A program made the position numbers and the translations under genes. The notes beneath the pieces are model-generated. The model saw only the letters and a list, made by a program, of their open reading frames with translations, was not told where the DNA came from and did no database searches. 64,000 nucleotides of DNA, taken from positions 496,001 to 560,000 of the forward strand of contig NZ_JBEPSM010000001.1 of the NCBI RefSeq assembly GCF_040548815.1. Reading direction: 5' to 3'. Within the stretch, counting starts at the first letter, position 1. Each line of letters begins with the position of its first letter. Origin of the DNA: Kaistia defluvii. Its GTDB lineage: Bacteria; Pseudomonadota; Alphaproteobacteria; Rhizobiales; Kaistiaceae. This document shows, piece after piece, positions 63,666 to 64,000 of the stretch.

Positions 63666-64000
63666 ATGAACGCCAAATTCCTCGGCGCCGTCGGCACCTT
63701 CGCCGTTGCCGCGCTGCTCGCCGGCCCGGCCGCGGCTGACAAGACCAAGATCGATTTCTGGTTCGGCAATTCGGGCGATATCGCCAAGCGCGTGCAGGAG
63801 CAGTGCGAGCGCTTTAACGCCAGCCAGGCCGACTACGAAGTCGTCTGCACCAGCCAGGGCTCGTATGACGCCTCGCTGCAGAACACGATCGCGGCCTTCC
63901 GCGCCGGCCAGCAGCCGACCATCGCCCAGGTCTCCGACGCCGGCACGCTCGATATCATGCTGTCGGGCGCCTACTACCCGGCCAATAAGCTCATGACCGA
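63666..64000 (+). CDS. ugpB: sn-Glycerol-3-phosphate ABC transporter substrate-binding protein UgpB (partial)
   Basis: The first 111 or so codons of a periplasmic binding protein cut by the window end. The signal peptide covers residues 1-24 ('GAVGTFAVAALLAGPAAA'). The mature start 'KTKIDFWFGNSGDIAKRVQEQCERFNASQADYEVVCTSQGSYDASLQNTIAAFRAGQQPTIAQVSDAGTLDIMLSGAYYP' is the typical UgpB beginning. It should bind glycerol-3-phosphate or its diesters for the UgpAEC permease, expected downstream. GTGAGG precedes the start. Confidence 0.9.
   Translation, partial: MNAKFLGAVGTFAVAALLAGPAAADKTKIDFWFGNSGDIAKRVQEQCERFNASQADYEVVCTSQGSYDASLQNTIAAFRAGQQPTIAQVSDAGTLDIMLSGAYYPANKLMT

Overview
The window is a GC-rich (roughly 65%), densely coded chromosomal segment of an alphaproteobacterium. 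Omp25/Omp31-like porins with the 'ADLTYEPAPVVVAP' mature start, a suf operon led by an IscS-type desulfurase with an Irr-box-like palindrome at its promoter, a glgPBCAX cluster, a complete phn C-P lyase set and families of intergenic palindromes all fit the order Hyphomicrobiales (Rhizobiales). The genus cannot be fixed from sequence reading alone; a Kaistia-like organism is possible. No rRNA, tRNA, CRISPR array, transposase or phage gene was seen.

Layout. (1) 1-2620: three tandem outer-membrane beta-barrel genes, the first cut by the window edge, each followed by its own hairpin terminator. (2) 3187-11619: an alpha/beta hydrolase facing away from an iron-sulfur assembly operon (iscS-like, sufB, sufC, sufD, sufS, sufT, a VOC-fold gene, sufA). 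(3) 11690-17576: tenA, a TfoX-domain gene, a three-domain MFS/acyltransferase/acyl-ACP synthetase gene and its divergent TetR regulator, with two perfect operator palindromes between the last two. (4) 17615-20785: a compact RiPP-type locus, the most unusual part of the window. It holds an HPr-kinase-like gene, a lasso-type B2 leader peptidase and a PqqD/RRE protein on the minus strand, and divergently a 32-residue precursor and a nucleotidyltransferase. No lasso cyclase (asparagine-synthetase-like) is present. The predicted core is a short Gly-Asn-Thr-polyproline without any Asp or Glu, so it could not close a lasso ring. (5) 20852-31408: a Crp/Fnr regulator and the glycogen genes glgP, glgB, glgC, glgA, glgX. 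(6) 31579-46942: an exopolysaccharide locus with a JmjC-like cupin, a FemAB/CelD-like acyltransferase, a flippase, a polymerase, an O-acyltransferase, a Wzz/GumC chain-length protein with a dead kinase domain, four glycosyltransferases, a Tat-exported GH10 glycanase and a beta-propeller protein. (7) 47013-49083: a short S-adenosylhomocysteinase-like gene and an IclR regulator. (8) 49283-60929: phosphonate uptake (phnCDEE), the regulator phnF on the opposite strand, and C-P lyase (phnGHIJ, a GNAT gene, phnKL, phnM, phnN). (9) 60932-64000: a methyltransferase, a small unknown protein, an MFS transporter and the start of ugpB.

How the parts work together. Region 2 supplies Fe-S clusters, and the proposed Irr site would tie it to iron supply. 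Region 5 makes, branches, debranches and degrades glycogen. Region 6 should build, acetylate, export and trim a secreted heteropolysaccharide. Region 8 plus ugpB handles alternative phosphorus sources: import of phosphonates, cleavage of the C-P bond to a ribosyl phosphate, and glycerol-3-phosphate uptake. Region 4 should make a small modified peptide of unknown role.
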